This document shows positions 16,211-23,650 of a DNA stretch of 51,086 nt, piece by piece. The DNA lies in assembly GCA_039819085.1 (NCBI GenBank), contig JBCBSQ010000017.1, positions 1 to 51,086 of the forward strand, in the 5' to 3' direction. The notes below the pieces were generated by a model. It had not been told where the DNA came from, ran no database searches, and saw nothing but the letters and a program-made list of their open reading frames with translations. This DNA is from MED-G105 sp039819085 (GTDB lineage: Bacteria; Pseudomonadota; Alphaproteobacteria; Caulobacterales; Parvularculaceae). The position numbers were made by a program, and so were the translations under genes. Position 1 is the first letter of the stretch. Each line of letters begins with the position of its first letter.

Positions 16211-18121
16211 ATGACCGAGATCTATGACACGCTTGTCCGCGGCGCGCGGATCTTCGACGGAACCGGCGGCCCGCCGACCTTCGGCGACGTGGCGATCAAG
16301 GACGGCCGCATCGCCGCCCGGGCCGGTCGCCTGAACGGCGCGCAGGCGAAAGAGACGGTCAACGCAGAGGGCCTGTGGCTCATGCCCGGCCTCCTCGACA
16401 TTCACACCCATTACGACCTTGAGGTGGAGATCGCGCCCGGCCTGCCGGAATCGGTGCGGCACGGCACAACGACCGTCGTCGTATCCAACTGCTCCTTAGG
16501 GCTCGCCTTCGGCGCCTTGCGCAAGAACGGCGAGGACCCGATCGTCGACTGCTTCGCGCGCGTCGAAAACGTGCCGAAGCATGTCCTGAAGAAGGTCGCC
16601 GACCGCGCGACCTGGGACGCGTCCGATCAGTACCTGGAGCATTTGGAAAGCCTCAATCTCGGGCCGAACATCGTGCCGATGATCCCCTACTCCATGCTGC
16701 GGATCGCCGCGATGGGCACGAATGCGTCCGTCTCTCGCGATCCGACGGAAGCGGAGCTTCAGGAGATGGAGCGGCTTCTGGAGAAAGGCATGGCCGAAGG
16801 GTATGCGGGCTTTTCCTCCGACGCCCTGCCGTTTCATTACCTCTCCAACGATCCGAACCGGGAGAAACGCATTCCCTCCCAATACGGTGGATTTCAGGAG
16901 CTGAAGCGGCTGACCCATGTGGTGCGGCGGTTCGGCCGGGTATGGCAGGCGACGCCGCCCGTCGAAAGCCCGCTGAAAGTCTTCCGGACGTTCCTCCTCA
17001 CCAGCGGCCGACTATACCAAAAGGCGTTGAAGATCACCGCCGTCGCGGCGATGGACGTGCGCTCGGACCGCAACATCATCCGCAGCGCCTTCACGCTGAC
17101 GCGGCTCCTGAATTCGAAGCTCCTCGCCGGAAACTTCAAGCTGCAGTCCCTCGCCGCGCCATTCAAGGTCTGGGCCGACGGCGCCGTCACGCCGCTCGCC
17201 GAGGAGGTGCCGGAGCTCCGCCAGTTGATGATGCTCGACCTTGAGGATGATGAGGGCCGCGCCGCGCTCTATGCCGATCCGGAATTCGAAGCCGCGTTTA
17301 AGCGGATGTGGCGCGAGGGCAAAACCGGCGTCAATCTCGCCCGTCTGCGCCGCCTCCTGCGCATGGAGGAACTGGCGCTCTATCGCGGCATTGACGAGAT
17401 GTTTGTGGAGTCCGCGCCCGTCGGGTCCTGGGCGGGCGAGCGTATGTCTGACATTTTCGCCCGCCTTCAGAAGTTTCAGTCAGGAACAATAGACGCGGCC
17501 AGGGACGATGACGAGCGCGCGGCGTTCAAGGGCTTCCCGCCCTGCGTGGACGATGCGGACTTTTTCTTTCACATCCTCAAGACCTATGACCGCGCGCTTT
17601 ACTGGCATACGACGAGCGCCAACGCGGACGACAGAATGATCCGTAAGGTGACGATGTCGCCGGACTTCCTGCCCGGCTTCGCCGATTCCGGCGCTCACCT
17701 GACGAACCTCGCCTTCTACGACGTGAACCTGCGCGCCCTGAAGATCGCCATGGAGGAGCGCGGCGAAGACGGCGTCGCCTACATGGTCAAACGCCTGACG
17801 CGCGATCCGGCCGAGTTTTTTGACATCGCGGCGGGGTCGATCGATGTCGGCGATCAGGCGGATATCGTCCTCATCGATCCGAAGGCGCTCGCCGCCCATG
17901 ACGGCGTCGCCAATACGAAGCGGATCTGGCGCGACATTCTGGAGAACGACCAGCTTGTGAATCGCTCGGACGGCGTCGTGCCGCTGACGATGATCGCCGG
18001 CCGCGTCCTCTGGCGCGATGGCGAGTTCACGGGCGCTTTCGAAACTGAAAAGTGCGGCCGCGTGCTGCTCGCCGAACGCGCCCATGTGGGCGCGGCGCCG
18101 CGCGCGATGGCGGCGGAGTGA
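16211..18121 (+). CDS. N-acyl-D-amino-acid deacylase family amidohydrolase
   Basis: This is a 636-residue cytoplasmic metal-dependent amidohydrolase of the D-aminoacylase branch (COG3653 type), which removes acyl groups from N-acyl-D-amino acids or related N-acyl compounds. The metal-site landmarks are H65-x-H67 (DIHTHYD), C94 (VVSNCSLG; D-aminoacylase uses a cysteine ligand here), a later His in ALYWHTTSAN, and the catalytic Asp in GFADSGAHL. The C-terminal small beta domain ends with ADIVLIDP. The start at 16211 was chosen because MTEIYDTLVRGARIFDG is the canonical N-terminus; no good ribosome binding site is seen. The next gene, an MlrC-like peptidase, follows after 25 bases, suggesting one operon. 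Confidence 0.87.
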   Translation: MTEIYDTLVRGARIFDGTGGPPTFGDVAIKDGRIAARAGRLNGAQAKETVNAEGLWLMPGLLDIHTHYDLEVEIAPGLPESVRHGTTTVVVSNCSLGLAFGALRKNGEDPIVDCFARVENVPKHVLKKVADRATWDASDQYLEHLESLNLGPNIVPMIPYSMLRIAAMGTNASVSRDPTEAELQEMERLLEKGMAEGYAGFSSDALPFHYLSNDPNREKRIPSQYGGFQELKRLTHVVRRFGRVWQATPPVESPLKVFRTFLLTSGRLYQKALKITAVAAMDVRSDRNIIRSAFTLTRLLNSKLLAGNFKLQSLAAPFKVWADGAVTPLAEEVPELRQLMMLDLEDDEGRAALYADPEFEAAFKRMWREGKTGVNLARLRRLLRMEELALYRGIDEMFVESAPVGSWAGERMSDIFARLQKFQSGTIDAARDDDERAAFKGFPPCVDDADFFFHILKTYDRALYWHTTSANADDRMIRKVTMSPDFLPGFADSGAHLTNLAFYDVNLRALKIAMEERGEDGVAYMVKRLTRDPAEFFDIAAGSIDVGDQADIVLIDPKALAAHDGVANTKRIWRDILENDQLVNRSDGVVPLTMIAGRVLWRDGEFTGAFETEKCGRVLLAERAHVGAAPRAMAAE

Positions 18122-18146
18122 CAATCAGCATAAGGAGGGCGCCGAC

Positions 18147-19748
18147 ATGAAGGCTGTCCGAACCATTAATGTGTCAGTGTTTCTGGCGGCGATGGCCGCC
18201 TGCGGACAGACGCCGCCGGAGCCTCCGGCCCCGCCCGCCGCGGCGGAGGCGCTCCCGCCGCCAACCTCAACGAACGAAACCGCGAGGCCATTGCGGTTCG
18301 CCGTTATGGATTTCTCACACGAGACCTGCACGTTTTGTCCTGGCGGCGACACAGGTGTGGAAGACTGGACCCGCATCCGGCCGGAATTCACTGGCGACGA
18401 AGTCTTCGAAGCCGGTCCCTACATGCGCGGGTTCGTCGCCGCGGCGGGCGACTACATGAACGTGGAGCTCATCGGCCTGCCCTCCCCCGTCGGCGTCTAT
18501 GGCGGCTCCTCGCGCAGTTGGAATACGGAGGAGAGCTTTGATTATTTCGTCGGCAATATGCTGGACGCCCTGAAGGAAGCGGGGCCAGTGGACGGCGTAT
18601 TCCTCTCCCTTCACGGCGCGATGGCGACGCGCGGCATTCCCCGCCCCGAAGCGGAGGTGGCCAAACGCTTCCGCGAAGCGGTGGGCCCTGATGTACCCAT
18701 CGTCGCGACGTTCGATCTGCACGGAAACGAAGATGGCGAATTCCTGCGCTGGGCGGATATGGCGTTCACCACCAAGCGGTTCCCGCACTATGACTCTTAT
18801 CTGCAAGGCGAACGCGCCGCCCGATCCCTCGTCCGCCTGGCGCGCGGGACCTATGTGTCGACGACCGCGAGCCGCAAACCGGGAATCGTCACGCCGACGG
18901 TCGTGCAGTGGACCGGCGCTTCCCCCACCATGGACATCATGGAGCGCGCGCGCAGGTGGGAGGCGCGTGTCCCCGACGCTTTCGTCAGCGTCTTTCTCGG
19001 TTTCCCCTGGTCGGACGTGCCGGACATCGGCGCGGCGATCCACGTGATGACGAATGACGACCAGGACATGGCCGACGAGATCGCCGACGACATGAACGAG
19101 TACATGAACCGCCTGCGCGAGCCGTTCGTGAAAGGACCCGATATCAAGATGCCCGAAGAGGCGGTCCGGCTTTCGAAGATCGCCCGGGCGGAAGGCGCCG
19201 CGCCGATCGCGCTCGCCGATTATTCCGACCGCAGCGGCGATTCCACCTTCATCCTCCGTGAGGTGATCGACCAGAATCTCGGCGGCGTTCTTATCGGTTC
19301 AGTCCGAGACGAGCGCGCCATTGAGGCGATCGAGTCAGCGGGCCTCGCAGCGGGCGACGCGTTCGACATGGAGGTGGGCGGCTTTATGGGCGAGGCGAGC
19401 GGCGAGCCTGTGCGCGTCACGGGCGAGCTCGCTTATCTCGGGCCGGGGCTCAATTTCGACGAGATCGCCATCGTCTCCTTTGGCGAGGGCAACGCGCTCA
19501 TGATCACGCCAACGCTGCGCCAGCTCGTCAACCCGGAGCAGATGCGCGTCGGCCCCATCAAGCCGGAAGACTTTGACATCTTCGTGGTGAAATCCCGCGT
19601 GCATTTTCGTCGCGGCTTCGACGAGACGGGCTTTGCGATGACGATCCATATCGTCGATGCGCCCGGCGCCTTTATCGGCACAACGCGATTGGACGCCCTC
19701 ACATACGAGAACGTCGACCTTAAGACCATGTATCCATATGATCAGTAG
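18147..19748 (+). CDS. M81-family metallopeptidase (microcystinase MlrC-like), lipoprotein
   Basis: This 533-residue protein resembles MlrC, the zinc peptidase that cuts linearised microcystin pieces at the Adda residue. The N-terminus is a lipoprotein signal (VFLAAMAACG, Cys19) followed by a proline-rich linker (20-45). The candidate metal and catalytic residues are H58-E59 (DFSHET), H156 (SLHGAM), D190-x-H192 (FDLHGN) and H214 (FPHYDSY), matching the E/H/D-x-H/H pattern of the family. The ATG follows a strong TAAGGAGG site 25 bases after the deacylase stop. Most MlrC relatives lack a lipoprotein signal, so periplasmic anchoring is notable. Substrates in the family go beyond microcystin, and none can be assigned. 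Confidence 0.87.
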   Translation: MKAVRTINVSVFLAAMAACGQTPPEPPAPPAAAEALPPPTSTNETARPLRFAVMDFSHETCTFCPGGDTGVEDWTRIRPEFTGDEVFEAGPYMRGFVAAAGDYMNVELIGLPSPVGVYGGSSRSWNTEESFDYFVGNMLDALKEAGPVDGVFLSLHGAMATRGIPRPEAEVAKRFREAVGPDVPIVATFDLHGNEDGEFLRWADMAFTTKRFPHYDSYLQGERAARSLVRLARGTYVSTTASRKPGIVTPTVVQWTGASPTMDIMERARRWEARVPDAFVSVFLGFPWSDVPDIGAAIHVMTNDDQDMADEIADDMNEYMNRLREPFVKGPDIKMPEEAVRLSKIARAEGAAPIALADYSDRSGDSTFILREVIDQNLGGVLIGSVRDERAIEAIESAGLAAGDAFDMEVGGFMGEASGEPVRVTGELAYLGPGLNFDEIAIVSFGEGNALMITPTLRQLVNPEQMRVGPIKPEDFDIFVVKSRVHFRRGFDETGFAMTIHIVDAPGAFIGTTRLDALTYENVDLKTMYPYDQ

Positions 19749-19803
19749 CCGCTTTGATCAGTAGCTGCTTTGAGCAGTAAGAAGTGTGATCAGTATGCTG
19801 TGC
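19740..19803. repeat. Four tandem 16-bp imperfect repeats at a gene end
   Basis: Four head-to-tail units of 16 bases run from 19740 to 19803: GATCAGTAGCCGCTTT, GATCAGTAGCTGCTTT, GAGCAGTAAGAAGTGT and GATCAGTATGCTGTGC. The first unit contains the TAG stop of the MlrC-like gene. The unit is not a multiple of three, and each copy carries CAGTA. Copies one and two are almost identical, copies three and four are degenerate. No function is apparent beyond possible slippage. Confidence 0.8.
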
Positions 19804-19834
19804 GACTGGCGCGCGTCGCGTTAGCAGCGCGCAG

Positions 19835-20425
19835 CTATTCGAACGCGTCATACAATGGCGCATAGGCGCCTTGGGCAACGCCAAATGGCAGATAATACGT
19901 CATCTCGGTGATCGCATCGACGTCGCCATAGGTCTCTATCCCGAGCGACGCTTCATGGCCCTCCGCCGCCATCCGCTCCTGCAGCACAGGAAAGACCTTC
20001 ATCGGACCAATGGCGAAGGACATGGGGTTCTTGTACGGGAACGTCGCCGTCATCGCCTCCGCAGAGGGAAGCACCGTCGACGGAAACCGCGCGCGCAGCG
20101 CCTCCTTTAGATCTTCGGTGACATTGTCAATGCCGCAGCCGATCACGGTGCGCGCCTCTTCGCGCGGCGTCTCCGGCCCATCGAGATAGACGCTAAGGCC
20201 GTCGCACGCCTCAAGGCCCACCTCTTCGCGCGCCGCGTCGAAGCTCTCCCAAGCCCTGTAAACTTGCTGATAAGGACCTTTATGGACCGCGAAGATGATC
20301 TCCGTCTCCTCGAACGATCCGCGGGACGCCTCGACGTTCGAAAAGCCGCCGAGATAGGCGTAGAAGCCGACGAAGGCGAGGATGACGGCCGCCGCCACCA
20401 TAACAAGTATCCGCAGGACGCCCAT
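19835..20425 (-). CDS. Membrane-anchored GyrI-like/effector-binding-domain protein
   Basis: This 196-residue protein starts with one hydrophobic segment (ILVMVAAAVILAFVGFYAYLG, 5-25) followed by a soluble GyrI-like small-molecule-binding fold (IIFAVHKGPYQQVYRAW, ACDGLSVYLDGPE, YKNPMSFAIGPMKVFPVL). Proteins of this kind bind small molecules or hydrolyse cyclopropanoid compounds in some cases. A membrane or periplasmic tether is suggested by the N-terminus. The family name refers to a gyrase inhibitor but does not imply that role here. It is convergent with the MlrC-like gene; a near-palindrome lies about 55 bases upstream. Confidence 0.7.
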   Translation of the reverse strand: MGVLRILVMVAAAVILAFVGFYAYLGGFSNVEASRGSFEETEIIFAVHKGPYQQVYRAWESFDAAREEVGLEACDGLSVYLDGPETPREEARTVIGCGIDNVTEDLKEALRARFPSTVLPSAEAMTATFPYKNPMSFAIGPMKVFPVLQERMAAEGHEASLGIETYGDVDAITEMTYYLPFGVAQGAYAPLYDAFE

Positions 20426-20477
20426 CCGCGCACTCCTCTCTCAAGACCTTGACCGCACGATGCCTAGCATACCGGCA

Positions 20478-20493
20478 TGACGTATATGCGTCA
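20478..20493. promoter_or_regulatory. Near-palindromic 16-bp operator-like site
   Basis: TGACGTATATGCGTCA matches its own reverse complement at 14 of 16 positions and lies 53 bases upstream of the GyrI-like gene, in the gap before thrC ends. The size and symmetry fit a dimeric regulator site. No regulator is encoded next to it, so this is a pattern-based suggestion only. Confidence 0.35.
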
Positions 20494-20592
20494 GGTGAAT
20501 TGTGTCGGTCAGCCATCTTGCCGACGCGACGCCCGGCGCAACCACAAGACCGCCCTTGGAGCTGTAGCGGCTTCGTGGAGGCGTCGCCCAAG

Positions 20593-21846
20593 CTAAAGCG
20601 CGGCGAAATCGATCGCCGCGTTCTTGTCAAGCGTCTTTGACTGGTCCGACATCGGATATTTTAGTCCGGTCGCGCAGTTGTAGAGCACGACCCGATCGGA
20701 TTTTGTCACGCGGCCATCTGAGAGCGCCATGCGGTAAGCCGCAAGCGTCGCCCCGCCTTCCGGACAAAGAAGAAAACCATCCTGACGCGCCGCGTCATCC
20801 ACCGCCTTCAACGTCAGCTCGTCAGGGACGGCGATGGCGAAGCCGCCGCTCTCACGCACCGCATCGAGGATCAGAAAATCGCCGACCGCGGCGGGTACGC
20901 GAATGCCAGCCGCCACCGTTTCCGCATTTTCCCAACGCGCCGCATGCCGCGCACCCTCGTCAAACGCCTTGACGATCGGCGCGCAGCCCGTCGACTGCAC
21001 CGCGATCATCTTCGGACGTTTCGATCCGATGAAGCCGATCGCCTCCAACTCGGCGAACGCCTTCCACATGCCGATAAGGCCGGTGCCGCCGCCGGTCGGG
21101 TAGAAGATATAGTCCGGCACGTCCCAACCCAGCTGCTGCGCCAGTTCGAGACCCATCGTCTTCTTGCCTTCGATGCGATAGGGCTCCTTCAGGGTGGAGA
21201 TGTTGAACCAGCCCATTTCATCACAGCCCTTGGCGACAAGCGCGCCGCACTCGTCGATGAGGCCATTGACGCGATAGACCCTCGCGCCCTGGGCCGCGAT
21301 TTCGCGCACGTTTATCTCCGGCGTATCATCCGGACACAGAACGATAGCCTCCAGCCCCGCCCGCGCGCAGTATGCGGCGAGCGCCGCCCCGGCATTGCCA
21401 TTGGTCGGCATGGCGAGCTTTTTCAGCCCGAACTCCTTCGCCATGGACACCGCCATGACGAGACCACGCGCCTTGAACGACCCGGTCGGCAGACGGCCCT
21501 CGTCCTTGACAATGAGATTGCCCAACGGGATCCCATGGGCGCGCGCGACATTCGTCAGTTCAACAAGCGGCGTTTCGATTTCACCAAGGCTGACCACATT
21601 CTCCGTACGCCGCACGGGTAGAAGCTCGCGATAGCGCCAGAGATCCTGTGGGCGCGCGTCCCATTCATCGCGCGACACATGATCCTTCAACGCGTCGAGG
21701 TCATACCGAACGAGATAGGGCCGACCAGCGGAGGAGAGCTGATGCGGGCGATCCGGATCCGCGCGCTCGCCGGTCAATCCGCATTCAAGGTAAGACGTGA
21801 AGGTCTCGCGGTCTTTGGTGAGATTGGAATTTGCGGCGATCTGCAT
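20593..21846 (-). CDS. thrC: Threonine synthase
   Basis: This 417-residue PLP enzyme converts O-phosphohomoserine to threonine. The PLP lysine is K125 in PTGSFKARG, and the phosphate cup glycine loop is YPTGGGTGL. The N-terminal part has a YLECGLTG segment seen in this compact threonine-synthase class, and the C-terminal part has LCPEGGATLAA. An AGGGAG site lies just upstream of the ATG. No other thr genes are adjacent. Related fold-type-II enzymes (cysteate synthase, threonine dehydratase) are less likely given the N-terminal domain. A structured region lies upstream at 21953-22059. Confidence 0.88.
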   Translation of the reverse strand: MQIAANSNLTKDRETFTSYLECGLTGERADPDRPHQLSSAGRPYLVRYDLDALKDHVSRDEWDARPQDLWRYRELLPVRRTENVVSLGEIETPLVELTNVARAHGIPLGNLIVKDEGRLPTGSFKARGLVMAVSMAKEFGLKKLAMPTNGNAGAALAAYCARAGLEAIVLCPDDTPEINVREIAAQGARVYRVNGLIDECGALVAKGCDEMGWFNISTLKEPYRIEGKKTMGLELAQQLGWDVPDYIFYPTGGGTGLIGMWKAFAELEAIGFIGSKRPKMIAVQSTGCAPIVKAFDEGARHAARWENAETVAAGIRVPAAVGDFLILDAVRESGGFAIAVPDELTLKAVDDAARQDGFLLCPEGGATLAAYRMALSDGRVTKSDRVVLYNCATGLKYPMSDQSKTLDKNAAIDFAAL

Positions 21847-21952
21847 GCTGGGCTCCCTTCGTGTCCGGCGTTCTCGCGGAAGGGTATCTTCGCGCCCCGC
21901 GCGCGATGCAATAGTTCGGCTGCGGCGCGATCAGATGCAGATAAACGAAACG

Positions 21953-21976
21953 CGCCGGGAGAAAGGTCTCCCGGCG
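21953..21976 (-). terminator. Strong 10-bp stem-loop, probable Rho-independent terminator
   Basis: The arms CGCCGGGAGA (21953-21962) and TCTCCCGGCG (21967-21976) pair perfectly with a four-base loop. On the minus strand the stem is followed by CGTTTCGTTT, a moderate T-rich tail. It would stop transcripts coming from the histone-H1-like gene or from a small RNA in the gap, about 107 bases before thrC. If thrC is transcribed through it, it could act as an attenuator. Confidence 0.55.
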
Positions 21977-22015
21977 TCGCAACGCAACATGAAATGTCGG
22001 GGGAGATGTCGTCCC

Positions 22016-22059
22016 GGACCTCGGACGCCGCCCGATGTCAGGCGACGTCCATCAGGTCC
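22016..22059 (-). ncRNA. Structured RNA candidate: nested stem-loop upstream of thrC
   Basis: On the minus strand, an outer six-base stem (22054-22059 with 22016-22021) encloses a ten-base stem (22041-22050 with 22023-22032, one G-U pair) closed by an eight-base loop. Only a three-base bulge and one unpaired base separate the stems. Together with the terminator-like stem at 21953-21976, this gives a transcript of about 150 bases with two hairpins joined by an unpaired C-rich segment. That layout suits a small RNA or a leader element. Promoter and 5' end are not identified. Confidence 0.35.
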
Positions 22060-22204
22060 GCAAGTCTTTCCGCTTCAATCCGCCAGCCGGTGTTCTAGCC
22101 CGCTCAAAGAAAATGCCATTGAGGAACGCCGGTCGACGCTGAAGCGCGCGCTTCCGGCCGTGGAGACGCAACGTACGGCCGAAGGCGATAATTCGATGGT
22201 GCGC

Positions 22205-22762
22205 TTAGCCGCGACGCGTGCGGCGGACAGTGGTCTTGCGCGCCGTAGAACGGCGGGCCGTCGTCTTGCGCGCGGCGGGCTTACGGGTCGCTACTTTCCG
22301 CTTTGCGGTCGTCTTCCGCGCCGTCGTCTTGCGGGCGGGCGACTTCCGCGCAGTCGTCTTGCGAGCCGTGGACTTACGGGCCGTCGACTTGCGCTTGGCG
22401 GTCGTCTTCTTGGCGGCTGTCTTGCGCGCCGTGGACTTGCGAGCGGTCGTTTTCTTGGCCGCCGTCTTCCGAGCGGTCGTCTTGCGAGCGGTGGTCTTCT
22501 TCGCCGCCGTCTTGCGCGCCGTAGACTTACGAGCAGTCGACTTGCGCGCCGTCGTCTTCTTGGCCGCCGTCTTGCGCTTCACAGCCGTCTTGCGAGCGGC
22601 AGTCTTCTTTGCGGTTGTCTTCTTCGTGGCCTTGCGAGCCGTCGTCGCCTTACGGCGCGCGGCCGTCTTGCCGGCGGTCGCCTTCTTGCGTGTTGAGGTG
22701 GTCCGACGGGCCGTCGTCTTGCGCGCGGCCGTGGTCTTCGTGGTCTTGCGTTTTACCGCCAT
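22205..22762 (-). CDS. Histone-H1-like lysine/arginine-rich nucleoid protein
   Basis: This is a 185-residue protein composed almost wholly of K, R, T, A and S, with repeated KKTTARK, RKSTARK and RKTAAKK blocks. It resembles bacterial histone-H1-like proteins (Hc1/Hc2, AlgP C-terminal and PhaF-like tails) that coat DNA through disordered basic tails. It has no globular domain. The start follows AGGAGA eight bases upstream. The repeat blocks are not identical at DNA level but are close enough to recombine, so length variation between strains is likely. The opposite strand is open over the same stretch, which is a compositional shadow. Confidence 0.85.
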   Translation of the reverse strand: MAVKRKTTKTTAARKTTARRTTSTRKKATAGKTAARRKATTARKATKKTTAKKTAARKTAVKRKTAAKKTTARKSTARKSTARKTAAKKTTARKTTARKTAAKKTTARKSTARKTAAKKTTAKRKSTARKSTARKTTARKSPARKTTARKTTAKRKVATRKPAARKTTARRSTARKTTVRRTRRG

Positions 22763-22800
22763 TGGATCGTCTCCTGCGATTAACTTGCGGGCGACGTCAC

Positions 22801-22830
22801 ATTACGTTGATTTACTAATAAATTCTTCAA
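22801..22830 (-). promoter_or_regulatory. Possible sigma-70-type promoter for the H1-like gene
   Basis: On the minus strand TTGAAG (22830-22825) and CGTAAT (22806-22801) are separated by 18 bases in a locally AT-rich stretch, placing a start site some 30-40 bases before the ATG at 22762. Each hexamer matches the consensus at four of six positions. Alphaproteobacterial promoters are variable, so this is only suggestive. Confidence 0.3.
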
Positions 22831-22915
22831 AGACCGGGGTACGGAGCGTCCGCACAAGCACTTTTCTGCGTTTCTGGCGCCAAAAAGCACACATTTTTGC
22901 ATAGCGAACCCAAAA

Positions 22916-22927
22916 CGAATCGATTCG
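22916..22927. promoter_or_regulatory. 12-bp perfect palindrome CGAATCGATTCG with two GANTC sites
   Basis: CGAATCGATTCG is perfectly self-complementary and contains GAATC and GATTC, both GANTC methylation sites in bacteria that have CcrM. It lies between the H1-like gene and ssb, 150 bases upstream of the H1-like start. The same AAACGAATC word occurs again at 22987-22995. It could be a regulator site or a methylation-sensitive element. Confidence 0.4.
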
Positions 22928-22968
22928 CACGCCAAAAATCGCTCCATCTCATCCGTGCGCGCCGCAAA

Positions 22969-22997
22969 GTGATTCGTTTTAGGAGGAAACGAATCAC
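22969..22997 (-). terminator. 11-bp stem-loop after ssb, likely terminator
   Basis: GTGATTCGTTT (22969-22979) pairs perfectly with AAACGAATCAC (22987-22997) across a seven-base loop. It lies 40 bases downstream of the ssb stop on the minus strand. It contains two more GANTC sites. The tail is only weakly T-rich, so termination is likely but not certain. Confidence 0.45.
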
Positions 22998-23036
22998 CAC
23001 CGCTCCGACGCGCTTGCGCAATCGACTGGCGCGCAA

Positions 23037-23507
23037 TCAAAAAGGAATGTCATCATCGAGTTCGAACGACTTTCCGCCGCCGCCCGAAGACGATCCGCCG
23101 CCGCCGCCACCAAAGTCATCGCCTCCGGATCCAAATCCGCCGCCGCCGCCATCCCGGCGTCCATCGAGCATTGTCAGCGTTGAATTGAAGCCCTGCAGTA
23201 CGACTTCCGTCGTGTAGCGGTCCTGTCCGGACTGATCCTGCCATTTGCGCGTCTGCAATTGGCCTTCGATGTACACTTTCGAGCCCTTGCGCAGGTATTG
23301 CTCCGCGACGCGCGCAAGCCCTTCGGAGAAAATCACCACGCGATGCCATTCGGTGCGTTCGCGCCGTTCGCCTGTGTTGCGGTCTTTCCAATTCTCCGAC
23401 GTCGCCAACCTGAGATTGACGATCGGCCGGCCGTCCTGCGTTTGGCGCACTTCCGGGTCGGCGCCGAGATTACCGACGAGAATGACTTTGTTGACGCTTC
23501 CGGCCAT
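23037..23507 (-). CDS. ssb: Single-stranded DNA-binding protein
   Basis: SSB coats single-stranded DNA in replication, recombination and repair. The 156-residue protein has the OB-fold N-terminus (MAGSVNKVILVGNLGADPE, 1-19; NWKDRNTGERRERTEWHRVV), a glycine-rich linker (~115-145), and the protein-interaction tip DDDIPF at the C-terminus. The start at 23507 is set by homology; the frame runs open to 23675 without coding character. A LexA-type SOS box lies 144 bases upstream at 23651-23665. The usual neighbour uvrA is on the other side but separated by two small genes. Confidence 0.96.
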   Translation of the reverse strand: MAGSVNKVILVGNLGADPEVRQTQDGRPIVNLRLATSENWKDRNTGERRERTEWHRVVIFSEGLARVAEQYLRKGSKVYIEGQLQTRKWQDQSGQDRYTTEVVLQGFNSTLTMLDGRRDGGGGGFGSGGDDFGGGGGGSSSGGGGKSFELDDDIPF

Positions 23508-23650
23508 CTTCTTTCTCCACAGTTCTTGCGGCGAGTCTTGCGGTGAAGGACAACGACCGCGTCCTCGTCTCGCGTGATCGGACAACGCATCGATTCGGGC
23601 GAGGAACGACCCGCGCTTTGTCCACACCCAACCAATTCCCGCATCCAGAA

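Larger units (their letters stand above)
21847..22204. other. 358-bp gap with structured RNA candidate upstream of thrC
   Basis: No gene is supported in this stretch. It lies between the end of the histone-H1-like gene and the start of thrC, both on the minus strand. Read on the minus strand it holds a long stem-loop (22016-22059), a single-stranded CUCCCCC segment, and a second strong stem-loop with a CUUU-type loop followed by a T-rich run (21953-21976). It could be a thrC leader, the terminator region of the upstream gene, or a small RNA gene. I do not recognise a named riboswitch. Confidence 0.6.

Noticed and set aside
19835..20425. GyrI-like gene read as a gyrase inhibitor linked to gyrA
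   Set aside because: Only the fold name links the two; the genes are far apart and the protein has a membrane segment.
22218..22904. 228-codon plus-strand frame opposite the H1-like gene
   Set aside because: A repetitive V/L/R-rich frame produced by complementing AAG/ACG/CGC-rich codons; no ribosome binding site.
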